From an uncultured Capnocytophaga sp. (GTDB taxonomy: Bacteria > Bacteroidota > Bacteroidia > Flavobacteriales > Flavobacteriaceae): a stretch of 12,665 nt of DNA. A program made the translations under genes and the position numbers. The notes beneath the pieces are model-generated. The model did no database searches, was not told the origin of the DNA, and saw nothing but the letters and a program-made list of their open reading frames with translations. Location: positions 1 to 12,665 of the forward strand of contig CAJZFM010000032.1 of the NCBI GenBank assembly GCA_915070235.1, in the 5' to 3' direction. This document shows positions 1-8,264 of this stretch, piece by piece (positions within the stretch are counted from its first letter, which is position 1; each line of letters starts with the position of its first letter).

Positions 1-383
1 TCGAGCTTTCCTTGTAGGCTCTCTACAAAGGTAACACTGGGGGTTTCTTCACTAAAAAACTGGAACTGAGCAGCTTGCTTATCTATATAGAGCAGTCCAT
101 AGGAATTTTCAGTGCGTGCGGTCTGCTTGAGCTGCTCCAAATTGCCCTGCTTGTGATAGCTTACCGAGAGGTTGGGACTCTTTTGGAAAATCTCTTGGAA
201 ATACCCACTTTCGTCTAAGACCTCTATATGTCGCTGATTGCTATTGTTCAACTGGGTAAGGTAGCCTATCAGTAGGGACAAGGCAACCACGGCCAATGGA
301 CTAAGGAAAGTCATTAGCAGAAAAGACTTATTGCGTACCTTAGTGAGGTATTCGCGAATGATGATAAGGCGTAATTGTTTCAT
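1..383 (-). CDS. ABC-2 type (NatB/YhaP-like) ABC transporter permease, N-terminal part
   Basis: Only the first 127 codons are in the window; the gene continues past the left edge. The protein begins MKQLRLIIIREYLTKVRNKS and is followed by a hydrophobic segment at about residues 21-42 (FLLMTFLSPLAVV...LIGYL). This basic N-terminus followed by a first membrane helix and then a hydrophilic extracytoplasmic region is the usual layout of ABC-2 family permeases of the NatB/YhaP type. These permeases pair with a separate ATPase to export substrates such as Na+, drugs or lipids. The ATPase gene is not visible and the substrate cannot be inferred. The start ATG (minus strand) is chosen because the conserved N-terminal pattern begins there; it lies about 31 bases after the methyltransferase stop. 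A strong promoter ends only about 8 bases before this ATG, so the mRNA may be nearly leaderless. Family call from recognition of the N-terminal pattern; fairly sure. Confidence 0.8.
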   Translation of the reverse strand, partial: MKQLRLIIIREYLTKVRNKSFLLMTFLSPLAVVALSLLIGYLTQLNNSNQRHIEVLDESGYFQEIFQKSPNLSVSYHKQGNLEQLKQTARTENSYGLLYIDKQAAQFQFFSEETPSVTFVESLQGKL

Positions 384-391
384 AACTCGTG

Positions 392-423
392 CAAAGTTAC
401 AACTTTATCGGCAATTATACAAA
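392..423 (-). promoter_or_regulatory. Bacteroidota-type promoter for the ABC permease gene
   Basis: On the minus strand the region reads TTTG, 20 bases, then TAACTTTG. This matches the Bacteroidota primary sigma consensus (TTTG at -33, 19-21 base spacer, TAnnTTTG at -7) at every fixed position. It is the best promoter match in the window. It overlaps the last codons and stop of the upstream methyltransferase gene. Transcription would start at about 386-388, leaving only a few bases before the ATG at 383. Confidence 0.75.
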
Positions 424-1611
424 CGGTTTGCGACAAATAATCATGAGCTTATTTCCTATTCCTCCCAAGGTAAAAAACAGATAGCAATTACCTCCTTCGG
501 CTATGGAAAAGCGCTCGCGTATCTCAGCGACTTTCATCGGAAAATTGCGCACGGTGATATTGGCCTGATCTATCTTGCCACTCTTGAGGAGTTTTCGGTC
601 ATAGGGGAGCATTTCGTCTATGAGAAAGACCCTTCCTGGAAAGTCTGCAATAAAGTCCTCTCCCAAAAGCAATTGGGAGTCCTTGTTCAGATAAGCCAGC
701 CCATAGGCTCGCCCTACTGGGAAAAGTCCCTTACCCTTGAGCAAAGCAGCATTGGGTTCATAAAGGTAGCGACAGAGATAGCCGCGAGTCATAGGGACAC
801 CTTCACTACCTATTTCAGAGGGAAAGAAACTGAAAATATCGGTACGAGTAGGCAACATATTGACTGTCTTGATCTGTATCTCTTTAGCAAGTGGCTTCTT
901 TTTTAATAGGAAAAGCAGTTCCTTGACTTCTCCCTCTACCGCTACGATATGTACCTCATGCGTTTGCGGTAGCTGAGTGAGCGCACGGCTAATATCCAGC
1001 ATGGGAGATGCCTTGAGCAAAATCATATCCGTATATTGCCAAAGAAAGTCAAGGCTATGGGGTACATCGGGGGTACAGTCCTCCAAGAAATAGACCTTGC
1101 GCTTGTGGTCATCGCGGCGGGCAGGATCCAAATAAATCGTATCGTAGTGCCTTCCCTCGCGAGCTAAGTAGGCATAAGAGTCCTCCGCAACACAATGTAT
1201 ATCAGCTCCTAATACAGCAAAATTATGTGCTACTATCTCCGAGAGTTCCTCCTGTAATTCGCAGTGGGTTACCTTCTGGCAACACTGGGCAAAAAAATAA
1301 TCATCAACCCCAAAGCCACCAGTAGCATCAAGCAGGGAGCCATTCCCTACTAATGACGCCTTATAGCGTGCCGTAGCTTCGGAAGAGGCTTGCTCCAAAG
1401 AAAGCTTTTCAGGAAAGTAAATCCCCTCAGTCGCTTGCCATAAGGGCAATTTGTCCTTGGCCTTCTGCTTGCCCAATAGCTGTTGGGTGAGTTCGCTGGA
1501 GCTTACCCCCTCGAAGGGTGATTTCTTCAAGGCAAACCCAGCAGGGTCATCTTCCTTATGTATATGCAAATAAGCCTGTATTTCAGGGTCTAACAATCTG
1601 TGATTTAGCAT
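415..1611 (-). CDS. Class I SAM-dependent methyltransferase with C-terminal THUMP-like domain
   Basis: The 398-residue protein has a Rossmann-type methyltransferase core in its middle. The SAM-binding glycine motif DATGGFGVD lies at residues 95-103, the acidic residue that usually contacts the ribose is in HCELQ at about 116-120, and the motif-IV-like DPARRD is at 162-167. DPARRD in this position and the C-terminal part (about 300-398, ending GGIGNKLMIICRKPFV) are characteristic of the Bacteroidota/Actinobacteria family carrying a C-terminal THUMP-like domain. THUMP-type domains bind RNA, so a role in RNA modification is a reasonable inference, but the substrate is unknown and no symbol is assigned. 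The protein is soluble, with no signal peptide. It is the third downstream gene of the tamB-prmC-AI-2E row, separated from the AI-2E gene by an inverted-repeat element. I saw no TAnnTTTG element oriented toward it in that gap, so it may depend on upstream transcription. Confidence 0.85.
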   Translation of the reverse strand: MLNHRLLDPEIQAYLHIHKEDDPAGFALKKSPFEGVSSSELTQQLLGKQKAKDKLPLWQATEGIYFPEKLSLEQASSEATARYKASLVGNGSLLDATGGFGVDDYFFAQCCQKVTHCELQEELSEIVAHNFAVLGADIHCVAEDSYAYLAREGRHYDTIYLDPARRDDHKRKVYFLEDCTPDVPHSLDFLWQYTDMILLKASPMLDISRALTQLPQTHEVHIVAVEGEVKELLFLLKKKPLAKEIQIKTVNMLPTRTDIFSFFPSEIGSEGVPMTRGYLCRYLYEPNAALLKGKGLFPVGRAYGLAYLNKDSQLLLGEDFIADFPGRVFLIDEMLPYDRKLLKSGKIDQANITVRNFPMKVAEIRERFSIAEGGNCYLFFTLGGIGNKLMIICRKPFV

Positions 1612-1632
1612 GTTATTTCTTTTCTAAAATTT

Positions 1633-1749
1633 CTCCCTCGGATTTCACGGATTTCACAGATTTTCTATGTTTGTGTAATTGTATTGCTGCGATTCTCACG
1701 GAGTTACGCTTAGTTGTTGTATCATTTTCTCCGTGAAAATCCGTGGGAG
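1633..1749. repeat. Imperfect inverted repeat with CACGGA-type direct repeats
   Basis: The outer arms are CTCCCTCGGATTT (1633-1645) and AAATCCGTGGGAG (1737-1749). They are complementary at 12 of 13 positions, and after a one-base bulge the pairing continues with CACGGA (1646-1651) against TCCGTG (1730-1735). The element is about 117 bases long with a loop of roughly 78 bases. Inside it further copies of the same core appear: TTTCACAGATT near 1652-1662 and TCTCACGGAG near 1694-1703. The element lies 13 bases after the AI-2E gene stop and 21 bases before the methyltransferase start (both minus strand). It could be a dispersed intergenic repeat, a transcript-end structure, or a remnant of a small non-autonomous mobile element. 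No open reading frame of note is inside. Confidence 0.7.
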
Positions 1750-1762
1750 CTAATAGAATTTC

Positions 1763-2839
1763 TTATATCTTAGCGGTAAGTAACTGAATGAGTTTGTTCT
1801 TAGGGAAAACAGCCTTGAGGATTACCTTAAGCACCGTATAGGCAGGAATAGCTATGACCATACCTACTATCCCGAAGAGGGTTCCGCTAATAAGAGTAAC
1901 AATAAATATCTCCAACGGACTGGACTTCATAGAGTTAGAGAATATAATAGGCTGACTAAAGACATTATCTATGAATTGAGTAATCAAAAAGCCCAATAAT
2001 ACATAAATAGTCTTAGGCAGGATCACACTTTGCAGATCGGCATCCATAAAATTGGATATGGTCAACACTGAAATTACTACCGCCCCTATCATAGGCCCTA
2101 CATAGGGAATTACATTGAGCAAGGCACAGAGAAAAGCTATGATCAAGGCATCCTTCACTCCAAAAATAAGCAATACAATGGTGAGCAGGATAAAGATAAC
2201 GCTCAGTTGTAGGAACAACCCTAAGAAATAACGAGAAAGCAGGCTTTTGATATCCTCTATGGTCTTTCTCACTTGTGGCAAGCGCTCACGCTTTACCAAA
2301 CTCAGAAAGCTATTAATGATAGCTGTACCATCTTTCATAAAGAAAAAGGTAATAAAGAGCACTGAGAAAAGCCCCACCCCTATATTGCTAATAACGCCTA
2401 TAAAACCATTGAGCATCGTCGAAATATCCTGCATATTGAGCAGTTCAGGGATATTGCTCTCTTGAGACTCCATCCCACCCATATCCAAGGAATGGAGTAG
2501 GTCGTCCAAGAAACGATGAATGTTGTCGTTCAGTGCCTGAAAATCAATAGATGCCAAGTTCTTTCCTTGAGAGATGAGCATAGGTACAAAAAGGCTGATA
2601 AGGCCTGCAAATGCCCCTAAGATAACTACAATAACTGTAATAGTCGCCCAAGTATTCTTGAACTTAAGGCGTTTCTTTAGAAATTTTATCATAGGCCTAC
2701 CTATAAGGGCTAATATGGCAGCTAGAACAATATATATGATAATGTTCTGTAGCTTATATAGGCCTAAAACCAGTAGGACAATACCTACTATAATCCCCAC
2801 TGCCTTGAGGATTCCTTGTGCAATAGTGTTTGAATTCAT
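1763..2839 (-). CDS. AI-2E family transporter (PF01594-type membrane protein)
   Basis: A 358-residue polytopic inner-membrane protein. Hydrophobic helices are visible near residues 11-30, 32-47, 64-89, 148-168, 205-227, 229-262, 277-293 and 309-340. The cytoplasmic or periplasmic central loop (about 90-145) is hydrophilic, as usual in the family. Conserved patterns include NVIPYVGPMIGA (242-253), FIDNVFSQPIIF (289-300) and PLEIFIVTLISGTLFGIVGM (308-327), typical of the AI-2E/TqsA/YdiK superfamily. The family name comes from a proposed role in autoinducer-2 export in E. coli, while other members are linked to Na+/H+ or other transport; the substrate here is unknown. The ATG is 40 bases after the prmC stop with no convincing promoter of its own, so it is probably co-transcribed with tamB and prmC. 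Confidence 0.88.
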   Translation of the reverse strand: MNSNTIAQGILKAVGIIVGIVLLVLGLYKLQNIIIYIVLAAILALIGRPMIKFLKKRLKFKNTWATITVIVVILGAFAGLISLFVPMLISQGKNLASIDFQALNDNIHRFLDDLLHSLDMGGMESQESNIPELLNMQDISTMLNGFIGVISNIGVGLFSVLFITFFFMKDGTAIINSFLSLVKRERLPQVRKTIEDIKSLLSRYFLGLFLQLSVIFILLTIVLLIFGVKDALIIAFLCALLNVIPYVGPMIGAVVISVLTISNFMDADLQSVILPKTIYVLLGFLITQFIDNVFSQPIIFSNSMKSSPLEIFIVTLISGTLFGIVGMVIAIPAYTVLKVILKAVFPKNKLIQLLTAKI

Positions 2840-2879
2840 TTTTCAAAAAATAAAAAGTGAAAAGTAATGACGAATAGGT

Positions 2880-3728
2880 TCATCTGTCTGCCAGTTGACT
2901 CATTATCATTCTGTCATTTCCGTTAAGATCTTTTTTTAGTTTCGTGTAAAATCCTTTCTGCTGGAGCATTTGGCACATCGGATCACCTAAATATTGGTTG
3001 ATCTCAAAGAACAATCTTCCTTGAGGAGCGAGGTTGTGGGTAGCTATAGTTGCTATCTTGTCATAGAATAACAAGGGATTATCATCGGGTACAAAAAGCG
3101 CTAAAGCGGGTTCATGTTCCAGCACATTGGGGTGTATCTCTCGCTTCTCTTGCTCTCGCACATAAGGAGGGTTGGAGACGATGATATCAAAGTAAGCAGC
3201 TAAGTCCCCTACCTGTAGTATGTCCTGCTGTATAAGCTCTATGACGGCTTTGTTACGCTTGGCATTAGTACGGGCTACCTGCAAGGCTCCTTCGCTTATG
3301 TCTATAGCCGTTACCTTGGCATGGGCTAAGTACTTTTTCAGTGCAATAGCAATAGCCCCACTACCTGTACCTATATCCAAGATCCGTAGGTTTTCTTGTC
3401 TTGCATAAGTGGTCAGAATCCAATCCACCAGCTCTTCGGTCTCTTGGCGGGGAATCAGCACGCGCTCATCTACATAGAGGTCTAAACTGAGGAAAGAGGC
3501 TTTCTGATAAATATATTGTATCGGAATATTACGAGCAAGTTGCTCACATACTGCCTTGAGTTCAAGGGTTTTCTCATGAGGAATCTCATCATCATTATGC
3601 ATCATGGCTGTGATGGCACTCATCCCTAAGGTCTCTTCCAAGATAATACGCAATAGCCCCTCTCGCTCGGATAGGTCATAGTTGGAAATCTCCCTCATGA
3701 AGGACGCCCTAAAGTTGCCTATAGTCAT
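2880..3728 (-). CDS. prmC: Peptide chain release factor N(5)-glutamine methyltransferase PrmC (HemK)
   Basis: PrmC methylates the glutamine of the GGQ motif in release factors RF1 and RF2, using S-adenosylmethionine, which improves peptide release at stop codons. The 282-residue protein has the family layout: an N-terminal helical release-factor-binding region (about 1-85), the linking motif VLIPRQETEEL (90-100), the SAM-binding motif DIGTGSGAIAIA (118-129), and the catalytic NPPY (186-189) that positions the glutamine amide. The length is normal for PrmC. The start is well supported: its ATG overlaps the tamB stop as ATGA, which also suggests translational coupling. A second methionine at residue 11 is possible but less likely. 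It acts in the cytoplasm. There is no sign of damage. Confidence 0.95.
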   Translation of the reverse strand: MTIGNFRASFMREISNYDLSEREGLLRIILEETLGMSAITAMMHNDDEIPHEKTLELKAVCEQLARNIPIQYIYQKASFLSLDLYVDERVLIPRQETEELVDWILTTYARQENLRILDIGTGSGAIAIALKKYLAHAKVTAIDISEGALQVARTNAKRNKAVIELIQQDILQVGDLAAYFDIIVSNPPYVREQEKREIHPNVLEHEPALALFVPDDNPLLFYDKIATIATHNLAPQGRLFFEINQYLGDPMCQMLQQKGFYTKLKKDLNGNDRMIMSQLADR

Positions 3729-6700
3729 TTTTTGTTTTTTGCTTTAGCGAAAATATCTCGGATAAGCTCCCTGAAGGTATCAAAATCCACCTTATAGGTC
3801 AGTCCCGTACCTTGGGAATAGTCTATTTTGTCCATTAGGTACTGCTGGAGTTCGTTCTCGCGGTTAAAGATCTTAGCACTCAATCGGCCGTCCTTGGTCA
3901 AAAGAAACTGGAGTTCAAAGTCTCCTGCCACAGCCGTTTGGGTAACCCCTCCGACGGGAATCCCCAATTTACCATTGAAGAAGATCCTATCGGTTACTTG
4001 AGTGGATACGGTAATTCCTAAGCGGTCGGAGCTATTGTAAGCCCTATTGGGAGTAGCCGTACCGCTCTCATAGCTCACCCCTAAGTTCAGCTTGTCATCA
4101 TCACTGGAGAGCAATTGGTTAAAGATCCCTGTGGCTGTCTCCAGCACATTATAGGAAAGCATCTTTTCCCCAGCAGTGGCATCACTCAGGAAGTTACCCT
4201 GTGCCAGCAGAGAGAAGGCTTGGAGTTGTTTCTTATCACTATCCTCCAAGTGGTAGTTCAATTCGGAAACCAAGCTCGGACTACTGTCGGGGAACTTGAT
4301 GTCAAAGACCGTCTGAGGGTGAGATAAGTCTCCCTGTAGGTTGATAATCACTTGGGTCTGTATCTTTCGGTTAAGGTTGGTCTCCAAAAGTGTAGAAGGA
4401 TTCACATAGAGGTTATAGGCAGCCCTTAGGTTCTGCAAAGTTGCCCCCATAGGATCGCCATTCCATGAGATAGAGCCGTTGGGCAACACCTTGAACTTCT
4501 TATCTATCAGTCCCTCATACTTAAAGTTGTATTCGCCAGAGGTGGTGATAAAGTCCCCCCACATATTGAATTTTCCTGTAGTGTTAATCTCCAACAGTAG
4601 GGTTCCTGCCCCTCGTCCTATAAGACTGGAGTTGTTCTTAGGATCCACAATGATCTCCACCTCGGCCGAAGGAAGCACATCCACCTCAAAGTTCATTTCA
4701 AGCCCCTGATAGGTCTTGGTTACCAGCTGTTTTTTGCGTTGTTTTTCCTTGGAGATAAAGGTAATAAAAGAATCATCACCCACAGTCTGGGTATCGCTCA
4801 GCGGGATTTTAAACTTCGTCCCCTCTCCTGTTACAGCCTTGACCCCTATGGTAAGGTCGTCTACCGAGCCCTTGATACTGGCCTTGCCTATAATAAATCC
4901 CGTGCCATAGAAGAGGTCATTATCCTTAGGCCCTGTGTTGAGTGCTAAGAATCGCTTGCCTTTGGTATCAAAACGCAGATCGAAGTACCAGTCCGATAAG
5001 CTGCGATAGCCTGCTCCACCACTGAGATAGATCTTGGTCTTGTAAGCCGTATCGGTAAGCGGGGTTTCCTTGATCGTAAATCGGTTATCCTTTAGCCCAA
5101 TATGCAGGACATCATCAGCTTCCAAGTCTATATTTAGGTAAGGTACCCCTACTCCTGCCTTAGAGACAGCAAAATCACCTTCTATCTGGGGTTTGGTCAG
5201 AAGGCCTGTAACCTTGGCCTGTCCTGTAAGTGCCCCACGTAGGTTAGAGAGAATATCTTGGGTAAAAGGAGCAAAGGGTTTCAAGTTCAGTTCGGTGATA
5301 TAGCTCTGTAAGTCCAAATACGTCTTGTTATCCTTGAGGAAGATTTTCCCATAGAGCTGAAGGCCCTCTCCTAAGAGGTTGAAGAACTCCAAACTGGCTT
5401 TGAAGGAAGAAAGGTTCTCATCACCTACGATACTGGCCTGCAAATCACCTAAGTCGTATTTGTTCAATACCAGTTGCTTAAGACTTAGATCGGCTGCAGG
5501 ATAATACTTTTCCTTCTGCTGTACTAAGGACAAGTGGCCATTGAGCTGTCCGCTTACACTGAGGTTGTCCATGGTGGGAATAATCTTATTGACATCCACC
5601 TTGTCAAAGACCAAATGTAGGTCTTTGTAGTTGTTTTCCTTAGCTATTCTTCCATTGACAGAGATAGCTTCCTGCTCGTGGCGGAGGGAAATAGGGCGTA
5701 TCTGCAACGAATCCATCTTGCGGTTAATCACCACTTTGTTCTCCCTGTCCTTATCTATCTTCCACTCATTGCCCTTGAAGAGAATATACGAAGAAGGCTT
5801 GATCCCCACCTCCGACTCTCGCCTTGGAGTAATGGTATGGTAGAACCTGAGGTTATAATCGTCCTCGGAGTTACGCCCTCCCTTGAACTCTGTCTGGAAA
5901 AAGAGTGTATCACTGACCGAGGTATTGACCATATTGAACTCCTCTATCTTGTAATAAGGATTTTTGACACTGGATATTTGCAGTAGCGACCTATAAGTGG
6001 GGTTCTTCTTGTCATACTCTAAATTGACCCCACGCAGCGAATAGTCTGATATATTGATGTAAGGCGAACGGAAATTGAGCTTAAAATCATGTTCGTCCCC
6101 CACCAATTTCCCACGGATAAAGGTATTCGGAGCAAAAGAGAGCTCAGGGAGGAATAGCTCCACAATCTTATTGTAAATCTTAAAATCAAAGGTCAAGTAC
6201 TGTCCTTGCATCACCTTGAAAGGCTTATAGTTTTCAAACCCATAGGCAAGGGTATTGACCAAGACCTGACCTATTTGGGCAAACTTGAACTCGCCTTGTA
6301 TCTTTCCCGAAATAATATCGGTAGACTCCAAGGTAATCGTACGCAAGCTGGTGGTATCCTTCTGTATATTTATCGCAAAATCGGCAAAGTTGTACGTTTG
6401 GTCATTCTTTTGGTAAGATGCATTCTTGAGCTGTACTCGCCCCACCATATTGTCTAAGCTATTACCTGTGATATCAAGGTCTATATTTCCCCTCACCTTG
6501 GCAATAGAGTCTTTTTGTATAAATCCCAATGCCTTGAGGTCTATATACTTCATCTCTCCCAAGAGTGTATAGTTGGAGCGCTGAGAGGAAGTAATATCGG
6601 CTATGCCCTTGAAATCCATCTGGAGGTTATCATCGCCTATGGAAGCGGTTGCCTTGATCTTCTTTTGGAAATATTCCGCATCAAGCTTTATATCCTTGTA

Positions 6701-8107
6701 CAAATAATTGTTATACAATGCAGAATGCACCTGCCCATGTAAGGAGAGCTTGTCTAACTTGCTAAAATCCAATCCCTTACCCACAAATTGCAAACTTGCC
6801 GAAATATCTCCTAAGTCATCTATCTTAAAGAGTTCTCCCACCTTCAGTTGGTAGGTGTCCAGCTTGCCCTTGTAGGTCGCCTCCTTCAGGTTTTTCAGAT
6901 TATAGAATGAGCCACTAAGGATAAAGTCGCCTCGCTGGGTGAAGACATCAGCATCTATGAGTAAGTCGCGGGTGGTATAGGTCAGTTCCGCCTGCCCTTC
7001 AAAGAGTCCAAAGTAGCGCAAATCCTCAGGAAGGCTCTCCCCTAATACCTTGGGCATGAGCGCAGTAATATCCCCATAGGAAGAGGAAAAATGTGGGAAA
7101 TTCCCCCAAAAGACAAAGTCCTTTTCAGGAGAAAAAGCATTCCTAAGTAGTATCCCCTCCCCTTCTATAGCAGTACTCTCATGGTACAGATGTATATCCT
7201 TGATAGAAAGATTATTAAGTGTCCCCGAAAGCTCTCCCTCCGCCTCTAAGGTCTTTTCCATAGCAAAGCCATCATAGAACCCATTGAGATCATTGGTACT
7301 GATAAGCGAGTTCCTCAGGGTCGCCTTGAGCGTTACTTTGTTCAAGAAATCGGCATAACTTCCCTCATAGGGCGCAAAACTCAGGTCGGCATCTATAGTA
7401 GAAAAAGGCGTCTTAAGCAGTGTCTTATCTATAGAGATCAGTGTATCGGCATAGTGGAAATTAGTAGAAAGATCATCTACTTTGAGATGCTTGCCATAGA
7501 GCAGTGAACCGTGCTTCATCTGGAGCTTGACATCGGAATCCACAATCTCAAAGTCTGTAACTTGTCCTGCAATACCCTCTACCTCCACCAGTACAGGACT
7601 TTCGCCTGCGGTGGTATTGAAATCACACACACGGAAGTAACCATTTTTGAGCCTTATAGTATTGGCTTTCATGATAAAAGGCTCTTTACTGGGCGGCTCT
7701 CCAGAATCAAAACGAGAGACAAACACGTCCAAGTTGGACAAGGTATCCCCCTTATAGGTCTTCATATCCATCACAAGCCCATCGGCCTCTATATTGGAGA
7801 AGATAAGGTTGCCGTTCATCACGGCCTTGAGATCCAGCAAGGGGGTACGTATCTCATGTGCTGCAATAAGAGTATCCTGGTGGTGATCACGGATAAGCAC
7901 TCCGTCCAATCCCACCATACCCGTAAGGCTTATGGATACACGCTCCACCTGAATATCTACCTTGTAATCCTCATTGATACGCTGCATTACCCATGTGGCC
8001 AATCGGGTTTGTACCACTGGCAACATCAGTAGTAAAAGGGTGAATATCAGTATATAAATAAAAGTCTTGAGAACTATCTTGACTATACGAAAGATTTTGT
8101 ATGCCAC
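3725..8107 (-). CDS. tamB: Translocation and assembly module protein TamB (AsmA-like, DUF490)
   Basis: A very long envelope protein of about 1460 residues from the proposed start. One membrane anchor lies at about residues 11-29 (VLKTFIYILIFTLLLL). It is followed by an AsmA-like N-terminus (VSISLTGMVGLDGVLIRD), a long beta-rich periplasmic body of repeating amphipathic strands, and a TamB/DUF490 C-terminal domain. The latter is visible from about residue 1246 (LQGDLSHPQ, FSLLAQGNF) to the end, including KDGRLSAKIFNREN at about 1405-1418. TamB-type proteins form a hydrophobic groove across the periplasm and are implicated in phospholipid transport and outer-membrane protein assembly, with a BamA/TamA-type partner not seen here. 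Reading can be extended upstream to a TTG at 8165-8167, but that TTG is part of a promoter -7 element. The GTG at 8105-8107, just before VAYKIFRIVK, is therefore preferred. The stop overlaps the prmC start by ATGA. Confidence 0.9.
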   Translation of the reverse strand: MAYKIFRIVKIVLKTFIYILIFTLLLLMLPVVQTRLATWVMQRINEDYKVDIQVERVSISLTGMVGLDGVLIRDHHQDTLIAAHEIRTPLLDLKAVMNGNLIFSNIEADGLVMDMKTYKGDTLSNLDVFVSRFDSGEPPSKEPFIMKANTIRLKNGYFRVCDFNTTAGESPVLVEVEGIAGQVTDFEIVDSDVKLQMKHGSLLYGKHLKVDDLSTNFHYADTLISIDKTLLKTPFSTIDADLSFAPYEGSYADFLNKVTLKATLRNSLISTNDLNGFYDGFAMEKTLEAEGELSGTLNNLSIKDIHLYHESTAIEGEGILLRNAFSPEKDFVFWGNFPHFSSSYGDITALMPKVLGESLPEDLRYFGLFEGQAELTYTTRDLLIDADVFTQRGDFILSGSFYNLKNLKEATYKGKLDTYQLKVGELFKIDDLGDISASLQFVGKGLDFSKLDKLSLHGQVHSALYNNYLYKDIKLDAEYFQKKIKATASIGDDNLQMDFKGIADITSSQRSNYTLLGEMKYIDLKALGFIQKDSIAKVRGNIDLDITGNSLDNMVGRVQLKNASYQKNDQTYNFADFAINIQKDTTSLRTITLESTDIISGKIQGEFKFAQIGQVLVNTLAYGFENYKPFKVMQGQYLTFDFKIYNKIVELFLPELSFAPNTFIRGKLVGDEHDFKLNFRSPYINISDYSLRGVNLEYDKKNPTYRSLLQISSVKNPYYKIEEFNMVNTSVSDTLFFQTEFKGGRNSEDDYNLRFYHTITPRRESEVGIKPSSYILFKGNEWKIDKDRENKVVINRKMDSLQIRPISLRHEQEAISVNGRIAKENNYKDLHLVFDKVDVNKIIPTMDNLSVSGQLNGHLSLVQQKEKYYPAADLSLKQLVLNKYDLGDLQASIVGDENLSSFKASLEFFNLLGEGLQLYGKIFLKDNKTYLDLQSYITELNLKPFAPFTQDILSNLRGALTGQAKVTGLLTKPQIEGDFAVSKAGVGVPYLNIDLEADDVLHIGLKDNRFTIKETPLTDTAYKTKIYLSGGAGYRSLSDWYFDLRFDTKGKRFLALNTGPKDNDLFYGTGFIIGKASIKGSVDDLTIGVKAVTGEGTKFKIPLSDTQTVGDDSFITFISKEKQRKKQLVTKTYQGLEMNFEVDVLPSAEVEIIVDPKNNSSLIGRGAGTLLLEINTTGKFNMWGDFITTSGEYNFKYEGLIDKKFKVLPNGSISWNGDPMGATLQNLRAAYNLYVNPSTLLETNLNRKIQTQVIINLQGDLSHPQTVFDIKFPDSSPSLVSELNYHLEDSDKKQLQAFSLLAQGNFLSDATAGEKMLSYNVLETATGIFNQLLSSDDDKLNLGVSYESGTATPNRAYNSSDRLGITVSTQVTDRIFFNGKLGIPVGGVTQTAVAGDFELQFLLTKDGRLSAKIFNRENELQQYLMDKIDYSQGTGLTYKVDFDTFRELIRDIFAKAKNKK

Positions 8108-8164
8108 CTTTTGCTCTTTTTTGTCTTCTTCCTCTCTGGCAAGAAGATAGTACGAAATTTGGCA

Positions 8165-8172
8165 CAAAAGTA
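8165..8172 (-). promoter_or_regulatory. Promoter -7 element for tamB operon
   Basis: The minus strand reads TACTTTTG, an exact TAnnTTTG match, followed by TGCC. No good -33 TTTG is found at the standard spacing. The predicted transcript would start near 8158-8161 and leave roughly 50 bases before the GTG proposed for tamB. Confidence 0.6.
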
Positions 8173-8207
8173 CAACAAAAAATGATTCATTTGTCTTTCA
8201 AAAAGAA

Positions 8208-8226
8208 AAAAATAACAATTATTTTT
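8208..8226. promoter_or_regulatory. A/T-rich palindrome between divergent promoters
   Basis: AAAAATAA (8208-8215), loop CAA, TTATTTTT (8219-8226) is a perfect 8-base inverted repeat. It sits upstream of both divergent start regions and ends two bases before the rightward -7 element. It could be an operator or simply A/T-rich promoter DNA; low-complexity composition makes chance plausible. Confidence 0.3.
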
Positions 8227-8228
8227 CT

Positions 8229-8236
8229 TATCTTTG
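8229..8236 (+). promoter_or_regulatory. Promoter -7 element for the outer-membrane-type protein gene
   Basis: TATCTTTG matches TAnnTTTG exactly and is followed by CCCCC. A start site near 8240 would give a leader of about 25 bases before the ATG at 8265. No clear -33 TTG is present at 17-23 bases. Confidence 0.6.
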
Positions 8237-8264
8237 CCCCCATCAAAAACATAAACAATTATTT

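Noticed and set aside
331..906. A 191-codon plus-strand reading frame opposite the methyltransferase and permease genes
   Set aside because: It is antisense to two recognisable genes and its protein has no coherent domain pattern; it is a shadow frame.
1518..1736. A 72-codon plus-strand frame crossing the inverted-repeat element, with a TATGTTTG at 1666-1673
   Set aside because: The frame starts antisense inside the methyltransferase gene and ends in repeat sequence; the -7-like match lies inside the frame and has no gene downstream on its strand.
7511..8032. A 173-codon plus-strand frame opposite tamB
   Set aside because: It lies wholly antisense to the well-supported tamB N-terminal region and is rich in His/Ile/Leu runs typical of shadow frames.
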